From an uncultured Clostridia bacterium (GTDB lineage: Bacteria; Bacillota; Clostridia; Oscillospirales; Ruminococcaceae): a DNA stretch of 64,000 bases. A program made the translations under genes and the position numbers. Positions 22,947-30,851 of this stretch are shown in pieces; the first letter of the stretch is position 1; each line of letters starts with the position of its first letter. The notes beneath the pieces are model-generated. The model saw nothing but the letters and a program-made list of their open reading frames with translations, searched no databases and was not told where the DNA came from. The DNA is taken from assembly GCA_947626165.1 (NCBI GenBank), contig CANQRG010000005.1, positions 1 through 64,000 on the forward strand, read 5' to 3'.

Positions 22947-23399
22947 ATGCCAACACAAAAAACAGGCGTTTACCCTTGTTATGAAAACCAGTTTCAAATT
23001 GATAAAAGCGGCGGTACCGGAGAGGAAGCCACTCTCGTTGGAATAGCCGATATGGAGAATTTTTCTGTATCGATCGACGGTAACGTGGAAGAATGGAAGC
23101 CTTTTGAGCATAAAGGCTGGGTAAGAAGACTTGTTACAGGCAAGTCGATTACTATTAGTATAAGCGGAAAACGAAATGTAGGAGACGAAGGAAACGATTA
23201 TATAAACGGTCTTGCTCTTAAAACCGGTGCTGACGCAACAACCACTCTCGTTTGGAATTTCCCTGACGGCGCTAAACTTACTATCAAGGGAGTAGTCAGC
23301 GTAACTGAATGGGGTTCAGGCGAATCAACAGCGGTAGCTCCGCTTGCATTTGACTTTATGTCAGACGGTAAGCCTGAGTTTTCAGCGGCTGCTGCATAA
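22947..23399 (+). CDS. major tail tube protein
   Basis: 150 residues from ATG 22947 (after AAAGGAAATG; an ATG three codons upstream is too close to it). SGGTGEEATLVGIADMENFS and later GLALKTGADATTTLVWNFPD, with TEWGSGESTAVAPLAFDF, are typical of phage tail tube proteins. Its own terminator follows, consistent with high expression. Confidence 0.85.
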   Translation: MPTQKTGVYPCYENQFQIDKSGGTGEEATLVGIADMENFSVSIDGNVEEWKPFEHKGWVRRLVTGKSITISISGKRNVGDEGNDYINGLALKTGADATTTLVWNFPDGAKLTIKGVVSVTEWGSGESTAVAPLAFDFMSDGKPEFSAAAA

Positions 23400-23441
23400 A
23401 ACTTAAAGCTATTTAGTAGAAAAGGCTTAACAACATAATAA

Positions 23442-23472
23442 CAGCGCTCCTTTTTTGGGGCGCTGATTTTTT
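23442..23472 (+). terminator. terminator after the tail tube gene
   Basis: CAGCGCTCC pairs with GGGGCGCTG across a TTTTTT loop and is followed by ATTTTTT. Confidence 0.75.
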
Positions 23473-23491
23473 ATAAGAAAGGATTTTGATT

Positions 23492-23836
23492 ATGGCAAAG
23501 ATGTATACACTTGACAATAAATTACTTGTTGGTTCTCCTGAAATCAGAATAGGAGATGAAATTCTGCCGGTTGACGACCGCAAGAAAAATGTCGAAAAGA
23601 TATTAAAACTTTATAACGATAAAGATGTAAATACAGAAGATAAAATTTCCGAAGATGACTTAAACCGTTTAGATGAAGCCGTAAAGTTAGCTTTGGGAAA
23701 AGACGGAGCTAAAAAGGTTGACGCTATGAACCTTTCGTGGTCGGCGTATCAGGCGCTATTTGAGCTTATTATGGCGGCCGTTATGGGTGAAGACCCCGAA
23801 AATCTGGAGGAACGATTTCCTAAAAAGAAGCAATGA
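23492..23836 (+). CDS. tail assembly chaperone (gpG-like)
   Basis: 114 residues, ATG 23492 after AAAGGA. An acidic helical protein (ISEDDLNRLDEAVKLALGKD) ending ERFPKKKQ. It stands between the tube and tape-measure genes where chaperone pairs are found. The downstream frame (23826-24167) continues without a start codon of its own, so a fraction of ribosomes should shift frame near CCTAAAAAGAAG. Confidence 0.8.
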   Translation: MAKMYTLDNKLLVGSPEIRIGDEILPVDDRKKNVEKILKLYNDKDVNTEDKISEDDLNRLDEAVKLALGKDGAKKVDAMNLSWSAYQALFELIMAAVMGEDPENLEERFPKKKQ

Positions 23837-24167
23837 TGAGCCGGTATATGATGTTGAGTTTGACAAAGAGCTTATAAAGCAGAGTATTGCAAAACAATAT
23901 CATATATTACCGAGCGAGCAGGACGAGCTTCATTACAGCGATTGGGCTTTGCTGGTAAGCGGTCTTATGGACGACACTCCGCTAGGGAGGGTCGTAGAGG
24001 TACGCTGTGAAACTGACAAGGAGCGTATAAAAGCCTTTGGTGCAGGTGAAATGAGAATAAGACGTGAATGGAACGAGTTTCTTGCCAATAAGAAACGTGA
24101 AGATCCTGAAAAGGCAAAGGCTGATATATTGGAGCTTGAAAAAATGCTTGCTGAGATGTTCAGTTAA
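23826..24167 (+). CDS. tail assembly chaperone extension (gpGT-like), made by frameshift
   Basis: The frame continues from RSNDEPVYDVEFDKELIKQS to KADILELEKMLAEMFS, about 114 residues. It has no ATG/GTG with a ribosome site near its start, and its first in-frame Met is deep inside. Relative to gpG it is in the +1 (equivalently -2) frame; the shift site is probably TTTCCTAAAAAGAAG at about 23818-23832. The product would be a G-T fusion that coats the tape measure during tail assembly, as in lambda and Mu relatives. Confidence 0.75.
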   Translation, partial: RSNDEPVYDVEFDKELIKQSIAKQYHILPSEQDELHYSDWALLVSGLMDDTPLGRVVEVRCETDKERIKAFGAGEMRIRREWNEFLANKKREDPEKAKADILELEKMLAEMFS

Positions 24168-24182
24168 GGAGGTGAATGATAG

Positions 24183-26159
24183 ATGAGTACATCTGCCGGA
24201 GCGATAACTTTAGACCTTACTCTTAACAGTAAGATTGAAGAACAGCTTAAAAAGCTCACAAAGGGAATAGCTGATAAGTTTTCGGGCTCGGTTGAAGAAA
24301 TAAACGGAAGGCTTGAGAAAAGTATTCAGAAACCTTTTGAGAGTATGCAGAAAGCGTCTGAAAAGGCAAATAAGAGTATTGCTAAGCCGTTTGAGAGCGC
24401 AAAAAAAGCGTCTGAAAAGGCGGCAAAGGGTGTTAAAGATACATTTGAAAATACATTTTCTGATGTTGAAAACGCTGTAAGCAAGTGTATGGCGCGAATG
24501 GAGACAGAGCAGAAAAAATTCACGGAAACTGCTGCAAAATCCACTGATATTAATACTAATTCTAAGGCAGAAGTAAGCGCCCCTAAAAAAAGCGCTATGG
24601 CTTCTCCTGTTCCGTCTATGGATGAGCTTGACAAATATGTCGGGAAAGCTACAGAGAAGACAGAAAAACTTTCAGAATCATTCAGAGCGGCGACCAATCC
24701 TGTTGAACTCTTAAATCAAAAGTTGGACGTAACTTATGCAAAAATAGGAGACGCACAGCGAGAGGCAGATGAATTATTTGCTAAATACAATCAAATTGCA
24801 AATGCCAAAGGTGCTGACAGTAACGAAGCTATGTCAGCAGACAAAGCCTTTACTGCGGCACAGGATAAGCTGATAAGGCTTCAGGAATCAGTGTCACGAA
24901 CAGAAGGCAAGCTAAATCAAGCAGTTACAAAAGCAGGACAAACAGTGAATAGCACCGCCACACAGGCAGGTAATACAGTAAAAAAGACTTCTGCTTCTGC
25001 AGGTAATGCAATAAAAAGCAATTTAGAAAATCCGGTAAAGAGAGTAAACAGCAGATTTTCAAAAATAAAATCAACCATTTTAGGGGTCGGCAGTGCAGGA
25101 AAATCAGCCTTTAGCAAACTGCGGTCACATTTGAAATCAACAGATAAGAGTACAAGAAATACAAACGGACTGTTCTCCAAGCTAGGCAAAACTGTAAAAG
25201 GCGTATTTAAGGCGACTTTTATAACCGCCGCATTGTATGGAGCTTTTCGAGGGCTTAAATCCTTGTTTTCCGATGCTATGTCTCAATCAAAGGAGTTTCA
25301 GAAGTCTTTAAATAATTTAAAGGCTAATTTTAAAATAGCCTTTCAGCCTGTTATATCAACTGTACTCCCGATACTGACTAAGCTTATGAATGCACTGTCT
25401 CAGGTTATGGCAAAGGTAGCTAGCTTTATTTCAGGAGTATTCGGTACTACATACGATAAATCTAAACAGGCGGCAAAGCAGGCTTCTCAGACTGCTAAAA
25501 AGTCATCAGAGGAAGCAGAGAAATATTTGAACAGCTATGATGTTATGAATAAAGCTCAAGACACTAGTAAGGACAAATCCGATAGTGAAGATGACGGAGT
25601 AGATTTTGACGCTGTTGACACAAAGGGCAGTAAGGCGGCAGAAAAGCTGGGCGCTAAGTTTAAAAAGATAATGTCTGAATTGTTTGCACCAATAAAAGAC
25701 GCTTGGTCTAAGCACGGTCAGCCTGTTATGGACAGTATTAAAACCACTGCAGGAAAGATAAAAAAGCTATTTGTAGACATCGGGAAGGACTTCAAAGACG
25801 TTTGGACAGACGGAACAGGCGAGAGATATGTAAGCAGTATCTTAAATCTTGTAAGAAGTATAGTTACAACTGTAGGCAAAATAGCAGGGGCGTTTGATAA
25901 GGCTTGGAATAAGTGTGGTGCGGGTAAAGAACTTATTCAGTCAATATTTGATTCAGCGACTAAAGTCAATGACTTGTTTGCGGATATATCTGACAGTATA
26001 GGAAAGGCTTTTGATAGTCCAGCAGGAGTACAATTTTTCTCCAATATTCTTAGTATAGTCAGTTTAATTGTATCCTTGTTCTTTTCAACAGCCTTAATCC
26101 AAACAGTACAAACCTTCAGAGCTTACATATCCTGTTGTCGTAAGTCAGTTGATAAGTGA
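24183..26159 (+). pseudogene. tape measure protein, truncated by a deletion
   Basis: 658 residues in the present frame. Residues 1-300 are helical with tandem units (KPFESMQKASEKANKSIAKP is one). Hydrophobic segments near 345-360 and 615-645 are typical of tape measures. Family members of siphophages usually exceed this length. Near 26095-26110 the sequence passes into another tail gene in a different frame, so the last ~15 residues (ending SVDK) are out-of-frame reading. ATG 24183 follows AAGGAGGTGA. Confidence 0.8.
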
Positions 26160-26600
26160 AATATCAAGCAAGTTACAAATAAAAATAGATATATCAGATA
26201 TATCACTGCCAATGTCAAAAACAATTGACGAAAAGCCCGAAGGATATACATACAGACAAATATTAGGTCAGATAGCAGGATTGTACGGCTGTTTTGTTGT
26301 TCCAAATCGTGATGATGACAAGATATTGTTTAAGTGGTACGAAGATAATGATTTAAACATAAGTGAAGATTTTGATGAACCTCAGATCGAGGATACCGAT
26401 ATAAATATACAAATGCTTGCTTGTAATGCAAACGGTGCGTATCTTACGACAGCTTATAAAGTGTGGACAATGCAGTGGTCTTGTATGTATATGACAAGTG
26501 ATATTCTTGAACAGCTTTTAACTAAGTTCGCAGGTTTTACTTATCGTATTGGAAGTTTCAATCTTTTAAGCGGAAATATACTAATAGATACTTGGGATAT
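26101..26600 (+). pseudogene. tail-tip protein remnant between deletion junction and attR
   Basis: Frame from about KPSELTYPVVVSQLISEISS to GNILIDTWDI, some 165 residues, similar to the middle of tail-associated structural proteins of Gram-positive phages (YRQILGQIAGLYGCFVVPNR is the telling segment). Its 5' end is fused to the tape measure and its 3' end stops exactly where the right att core begins. Distal tail protein, rest of this gene, receptor binding and lysis genes are missing. Confidence 0.8.
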
Positions 26601-26619
26601 AGTCCCTCCTGGCGCGCCA
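26601..26619. other. attR core
   Basis: Exact copy of the 19 bases at 3389-3407. To the right lies the chromosome that once followed the tRNA gene, beginning with a terminator at 26642. Confidence 0.93.
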
Positions 26620-26641
26620 GCAACGGTGACATTGCATCCAG

Positions 26642-26671
26642 TCCACGCATTCGTAAGTTCGTGGATTTTTT
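26642..26671 (+). terminator. original terminator of the tRNA-Arg gene
   Basis: TCCACG pairs with CGTGGA and is followed by six T. It is the first element right of attR, so before integration it stood about 25 bases after the tRNA. Confidence 0.7.
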
Positions 26672-26704
26672 GTTTATATCTTGCGTTAGTAGTTACATTT
26701 TTTT

Positions 26705-26803
26705 GATAAGTATTTACAGCATGGGTAACCCATGCACTCATTCTGCCTTTGGAAAATTTGTTGAAACGTGGTTATTTTAGGCAATAGCTGGCAAATACTT
26801 AAA
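26705..26803. repeat. inverted-repeat element with inner palindrome
   Basis: AAGTATTTACAGC near 26707 pairs with GCTGGCAAATACTT near 26787. The inner palindrome GCATGGGTAACCCATGC is at 26720-26736. Bases 26736-26764 resemble the 43978 repeat family (CTGCCTTTGGAAA). It could be a small decayed mobile element or a structured RNA. No protein gene is visible in 26620-27130. Confidence 0.4.
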
Positions 26804-26891
26804 AAAAGCAACATTGCCGCCGGAGTCTGTTTGCGCTTCGCATTTTGTGGAATGTAAATTTGTATCTTGCTTAAAAATATTGAAAAAAATC

Positions 26892-26926
26892 AGGCACATA
26901 GAAGTAAAAATCTATGTGTCTTTTTT
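26892..26926 (+). terminator. terminator without an upstream protein gene
   Basis: CACATAGA pairs with TCTATGTG and is followed by TCTTTTTT. The nearest upstream unit is the structured region at 26705-26803. Confidence 0.6.
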
Positions 26927-26968
26927 ATATATAAAGCCAATTGTTTTGAAAATAAACGGTTGGTTTTT

Positions 26969-26997
26969 TTGACAAAAATTTTTCCTTTTTATTAAAT
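26969..26997 (+). promoter_or_regulatory. candidate promoter of the kinase-like gene
   Basis: TTGACA, 17 bases, TTAAAT. A second possible -10 box (TATAAT, 27070-27075) lacks a good -35 box. Confidence 0.4.
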
Positions 26998-27133
26998 TAT
27001 ATCATTTTAACATAAAACACAAAATTCTACTTTTTTCTCTTTTCTATAGCATTTTTCGAGTATATATGATATAATGTATTATAATTTGACAAAATGGATA
27101 TAAAATGGGTAAATTTTGAAGGAGAAAGTATAA

Positions 27134-27178
27134 TTGGATAATTATATGATGGAATATTTATGGAAAGTAACAAGTTGA
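27134..27178 (+). CDS. possible 14-residue leader peptide overlapping the kinase start
   Basis: TTG 27134 lies about ten bases after GAAGGAG and opens a 14-codon frame whose TGA falls inside the start of the next gene. The kinase-like ATG at 27160 has no good ribosome site of its own, so coupling through this peptide is plausible. Confidence 0.3.
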   Translation: MDNYMMEYLWKVTS

Positions 27179-28272
27179 AAATTTTAATAAACTTATTCTC
27201 TACATCATCAGAGAAAAAAGTGATAGTTGACGCAGATTTGAATGTTTTGTGGTCAACAGGAATTTCTATTCCAAAAAAGCTGAATAGGTCAGACTTTTTT
27301 TACGATTCAAATTATGAAAATTCTGATATCGGTTTGGTTGTCGAGTTACCGACAAAATCAGAAAAGATTTTTAAATACGAGACAAACCAGTTAGTATGTT
27401 CGGTTAGCGTGCTTCCTGTTTTGGATGACAGTCAAAAGCTAGAAGGCTATGTAATGACGTTTTACAGCTTTTTAGGTGAAATTGAAAAGAATATAAATTC
27501 ACCTTTTGCAGTAGTTCTTAAAAAATTACTTAGAAATTTAAGAAACACTGCTAGCGAGATCGTATTTAATACAGGATTGATCGATCAGCGGTTAGAGGAT
27601 CTTGAAGAATACGATTTGATTGAAAAGAACTCTAAAATTAATAAGGTACTTAATAATGCGCTTGCTTCCTGTGCAAATTTTGAAGAGGCTTTAATTTACG
27701 GCGCAAATGATTTTAATATAATACTTTCAAACGCTTCGGATTTTATAACCGATCTTATGCACTTTGTTGAACATTCTGCAAGAAAGGCAGGAGTTAAAGT
27801 TACTTATAAAATATATAGCGATATATATCTAAAACTTGACTATTCAAGGTTTATGGTTGCTGTGATGAACCTTATTTCAAATGCAATAAAATATAACTTG
27901 TCTGAAAATAAAGAGATTTTTGTAGAGTTTAAAAAACTGGATGATTATGCTTATTTAACTGTTATAGATAACGGTATTGGTATTTCTAATGACAAAGCAT
28001 ATAAAGTATTTGAGCCTTTTTCAAATGTAAATATATCAGGAGCGCGAGAGTCTTTGGGACTGTCGTTAGTAAAAAAATTTGTAGATAAATTTGGCGGGGC
28101 AATCACTTATCAAACTGATATAAGCGGAACAAGATTTATTTTAAAGCTTCCCTGCGTTAATGATGTCGATATAAATGAGGTCAATGTTCCAAATACAGAT
28201 TATTTTAAGGGAACCTACTCTCCAATCGATATTTATATTGCAAAGGCTATCATCAATGAGGATATTGATTGA
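27160..28272 (+). CDS. histidine-kinase-like protein without a phospho-acceptor His
   Basis: 370 residues, no transmembrane segment. The N-terminal ~120 residues look like a PAS-type sensor. The dimerisation region (about 125-200) has RNLRNTASEIVFNTGLIDQR where an H box would be expected, but no His. The C-terminal ATPase domain is complete: N box NLISNAIKYN near 243-252, DNGIGIS near 271-277, FEPF near 287-290 and SLGLSLVKKF near 301-310. No response regulator lies next to it. It may bind ATP and act on a partner, like SpoIIAB or the pseudokinases; the start is uncertain. Confidence 0.7.
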   Translation: MESNKLKILINLFSTSSEKKVIVDADLNVLWSTGISIPKKLNRSDFFYDSNYENSDIGLVVELPTKSEKIFKYETNQLVCSVSVLPVLDDSQKLEGYVMTFYSFLGEIEKNINSPFAVVLKKLLRNLRNTASEIVFNTGLIDQRLEDLEEYDLIEKNSKINKVLNNALASCANFEEALIYGANDFNIILSNASDFITDLMHFVEHSARKAGVKVTYKIYSDIYLKLDYSRFMVAVMNLISNAIKYNLSENKEIFVEFKKLDDYAYLTVIDNGIGISNDKAYKVFEPFSNVNISGARESLGLSLVKKFVDKFGGAITYQTDISGTRFILKLPCVNDVDINEVNVPNTDYFKGTYSPIDIYIAKAIINEDID

Positions 28273-28440
28273 TACATTATGACATAAAATTCTTGTTTTC
28301 ACAAGTTTTTCACAAGTTATACACTTTTAACCTTTATAATTATTTTATGGTTTTATAGTAAACAAAAGGAACCGATTTTATTGTATATATTATAAAAAAA
28401 CACATAATATGTACATAGTATCTCAGAATGGAGGATTATT

Positions 28441-29355
28441 ATGAAAAGAACAAAAGAAAAAAAATTAACAAGTACGATTTTAGCTGTTGTATTATCAGCA
28501 GTGTTTTTCTGTACTGCACTTTCTACCGCAGTATTTGCAGTAAACGGAGATGATGACAGTAGTTCGGAAACTGAACCATCTACAAGTTCATCTGTAGTTG
28601 AGGACGATAGCTCAGAACCATCAGGTGAATCTTCAGACTCATCCGATGAATCTTCACAACCTTCTGACGAATCTTCAAATCCATCTGATAGCTCATCAGA
28701 TTCATCAAACCCGTCTGATAATTCATCAGATTCGTCTGATCCGTCCGATAGCTCAAGCAATCCATCGAATTCATCAGACAATTCGTCTCAAACACCGTCG
28801 GACTCTTCTTCAACACAGCCGACAAGTGCAACTCCTCAGCAGCCTACTACCCCAAACCCTAACGCACTGGCTGTTGGAACTAAGTTTACTGTTGGGAATT
28901 ATATGTATATGGTTACAGGAGCAAATACAGTTTCTCTAAAGGGTTTTGCCAAGAATGTTTCTTTAGGAACACTTCAAACTAAAAATACTGTAACTTATAA
29001 CGGTGCTACCTATAATGTTACAAAGGTTGGTACCGGTGCATTCAAAGGACAAAACGGTATTAAGAAGGTTATAATTACTAAAAATATAACAGATATAGGT
29101 AAGAATTCATTTTATAACTGCAAAAATATCACTAAGGTGAGAATTAAACCGAATGTTACAATAATTCGCAAGGGCGCGTTTAGATACTGCTCTAAATTAA
29201 AAACAGTTAATATTACTTCTGTTGTTTTGAAGGAAATTAAGACTAATGCATTTAACAGTATCAAATCCGGAGCAGTTATCAATGTAATGAATGATCCGGT
29301 AAGAAAGCTCGTTAAAGCTGCTGTACCTTCTAATGTAACAGTAAATATGATGTAA
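28441..29355 (+). CDS. secreted Ser/Asp-rich leucine-rich-repeat surface protein
   Basis: 304 residues. Signal peptide 1-32 (MKRTKEKK, long hydrophobic core, cut near VFAVN). Residues 35-135 are a Ser/Asp/Pro linker (SSDSSDESSQPSDESS-like repeats). Residues about 140-300 are BspA-type (LRR_5) repeats: GTGAFKGQNGIKKVIITKNI, IGKNSFYNCKNITKVRIKP and IRKGAFRYCSKLKTVNI. No sortase motif is seen. The linker is encoded by near-repetitive DNA and may vary in length. ATG 28441 follows GGAGG. A role in adhesion is usual for such proteins. Confidence 0.8.
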   Translation: MKRTKEKKLTSTILAVVLSAVFFCTALSTAVFAVNGDDDSSSETEPSTSSSVVEDDSSEPSGESSDSSDESSQPSDESSNPSDSSSDSSNPSDNSSDSSDPSDSSSNPSNSSDNSSQTPSDSSSTQPTSATPQQPTTPNPNALAVGTKFTVGNYMYMVTGANTVSLKGFAKNVSLGTLQTKNTVTYNGATYNVTKVGTGAFKGQNGIKKVIITKNITDIGKNSFYNCKNITKVRIKPNVTIIRKGAFRYCSKLKTVNITSVVLKEIKTNAFNSIKSGAVINVMNDPVRKLVKAAVPSNVTVNMM

Positions 29356-29441
29356 TTAATTTACCGTAAGAAACTACTTTAAATTAAAATATTTTTATCC
29401 GATAATTACGTTTACTGGAGACCATAAATTATTAAATGTGT

Positions 29442-29479
29442 GCTGAATCGTTCATATGTTTTGAGCGGTTCAGCTTTTT
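29442..29479 (+). terminator. terminator of the LRR surface gene
   Basis: A 12-bp stem (GCTGAATCGTTC with GAGCGGTTCAGC) is followed by six T. The stop codon of the convergent spoIID gene lies in its 3' arm. Confidence 0.85.
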
Positions 29480-30462
29480 TGTTTTAGGTTAATAATATCG
29501 GTTTTCGGAAAATAGTATTCAAGAATTTCTTTGTAGCTTTTGCCATCTTTGGCTAAGGAGTTTGCTCCGTATTGACTCATACCGACTAAATGCCCGAGCC
29601 CTTTTGTTTTGAAATTTATATTCCCGTCCTTGACTTCTGTTTCAAAATGCTGCGACGGCAGATCAAGAGCCGTACAAAGCTCGCTTGCGTCAATTTTCTT
29701 GCCTCCTAATGAAATGGTCAGGGGAGTTCCGTTTTTGGTTTTGCTTAAAACTTTTATCCATTCGTCGGTGTTGTCTGATAGAGTTACTGAAAATGTTTTC
29801 TCTGCGTTTTCTTTAAATTCTTTTGCCGATACAGTAGTTGTTTTTGTAAATCCCTCCGCCTTTTCATCAGATGTGCTGTCTACAGATACAAGATAGGGAA
29901 CATCTTCGTTCCACATATCCTTTGAGCTTTCTGTCTTTCCGCACGAAATGGTGTGATAGGCAACTACTATTGGCTGATTGTCGTAAATACATATATCGTT
30001 TATAACTTCATCTACTGCGGCAGTTACGTTTTTTAAAGCGGTTTCATATTTGTCACCGTAGTATTCTTTTGCTTCCTCAGTTGTAAAGCTCTTTGGATAC
30101 AAAGTATCGTCGGTACTTATTATTGCTCCAAGCAGGTCTTTTGATGGGTTTTCTTTTTCGCTTATGTAACGGTTCATTATGTATGTGTGAGATAACACCG
30201 CCTGTGCCTTTAATGCTTCTTTTTCAAATGTGCCGGGTATCTGTGCTATTACATTCCATATTAGATATTCTTTTATGTCCATTACGGCAATATCCTTCGT
30301 TTCAGTGTCGAGAATTGAAACCTCTTTTAGATCGGAAGAAAGTAAGGTTTCCTTTTTGCTGTTTTCAAATAGCTTTGATACTCCTTTGTTTAAAAGTATA
30401 AACGCAGGAATGAGAATTAAACATATTGCAAAAATAAATAGCGTTTGAAAGGTTTTGTTCAT
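29470..30462 (-). CDS. spoIID: SpoIID-like peptidoglycan lytic protein
   Basis: 330 residues: one N-terminal membrane anchor (about 5-27), then the SpoIID domain. IPGTFEKEALKAQAVLSHTY near 77-96 carries the catalytic-type Glu and Arg/His context, and GLGHLVGMSQYGANSLAKDG near 292-311 is the family signature. With SpoIIP and SpoIIM it should thin septal peptidoglycan during engulfment, acting outside the mother-cell membrane, which suggests a spore former. It stands alone and no sigma-E promoter was confirmed. ATG 30462 follows GAGGAGAA. A vegetative SpoIID-like paralogue cannot be excluded. Confidence 0.82.
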   Translation of the reverse strand: MNKTFQTLFIFAICLILIPAFILLNKGVSKLFENSKKETLLSSDLKEVSILDTETKDIAVMDIKEYLIWNVIAQIPGTFEKEALKAQAVLSHTYIMNRYISEKENPSKDLLGAIISTDDTLYPKSFTTEEAKEYYGDKYETALKNVTAAVDEVINDICIYDNQPIVVAYHTISCGKTESSKDMWNEDVPYLVSVDSTSDEKAEGFTKTTTVSAKEFKENAEKTFSVTLSDNTDEWIKVLSKTKNGTPLTISLGGKKIDASELCTALDLPSQHFETEVKDGNINFKTKGLGHLVGMSQYGANSLAKDGKSYKEILEYYFPKTDIINLKQKS

Positions 30463-30771
30463 TGTTTTTCTCCTCGTTTTTTTATATTTACGTCTTGTCC
30501 TTTTAACATTAATATGCTTGTATAATTGTTAATATGATAAAATAATTACCTCTAATTTGTTGAAAATGTCTTTGTGTTTAAGATTAAAATAACAATTGTT
30601 TTATTCCAGAAAATAACAAAATTCTACTAAAGTTATACTAAAAAGCAGAACATATATTCAAATTATAAATATTATGTAAAATTATTCTATTTGTCAATTT
30701 CCATTTTGCACAAAAAATACACCTATCTTTTGATAAAGTATACAAAAAATGATTATCAGGCATAAAAACTA

Positions 30772-30800
30772 TTGATATTTAAGAAATTAAATGCTAAAAT
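30772..30800 (+). promoter_or_regulatory. promoter of the large secreted protein
   Basis: TTGATA, 17 bases, TAAAAT, about 40 bases before GGAGG. The rest of the 390-base gap 30463-30851 is very AT-rich and shows nothing else. Confidence 0.6.
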
Positions 30801-30851
30801 TAAGTTGTATCATTATGATATATTTTATTCAATTTAAAGGAGGAATTCAAA

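Larger units (their letters stand above)
3389..26619. mobile_element. cryptic siphovirus-type prophage in tRNA-Arg(ACG)
   Basis: About 23.2 kb between the two 19-bp att cores. Gene order is that of a temperate Gram-positive siphophage: integrase, lysogeny, switch, replication, terminase, portal and head, tail. Holin, endolysin, distal tail and receptor-binding genes are missing. The element is inactive: the integrase is frameshifted, the portal and head-closure genes are split by an inversion, the tape measure is fused to a later tail gene, and the right arm is deleted up to the att core. Early genes look more AT-rich than the flanking chromosome. Confidence 0.95.

Noticed and set aside
26149-26706. 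Complete 185-residue protein spanning attR
   Set aside because: Its start is mid-gene (TTG inside a tail protein) and its end is read from chromosomal sequence beyond the att core.
28353-28831. Acidic and Met/Leu/His-rich frames opposite or shifted to the Ser/Asp linker
   Set aside because: They are shadows of the repetitive linker codons of the surface protein.
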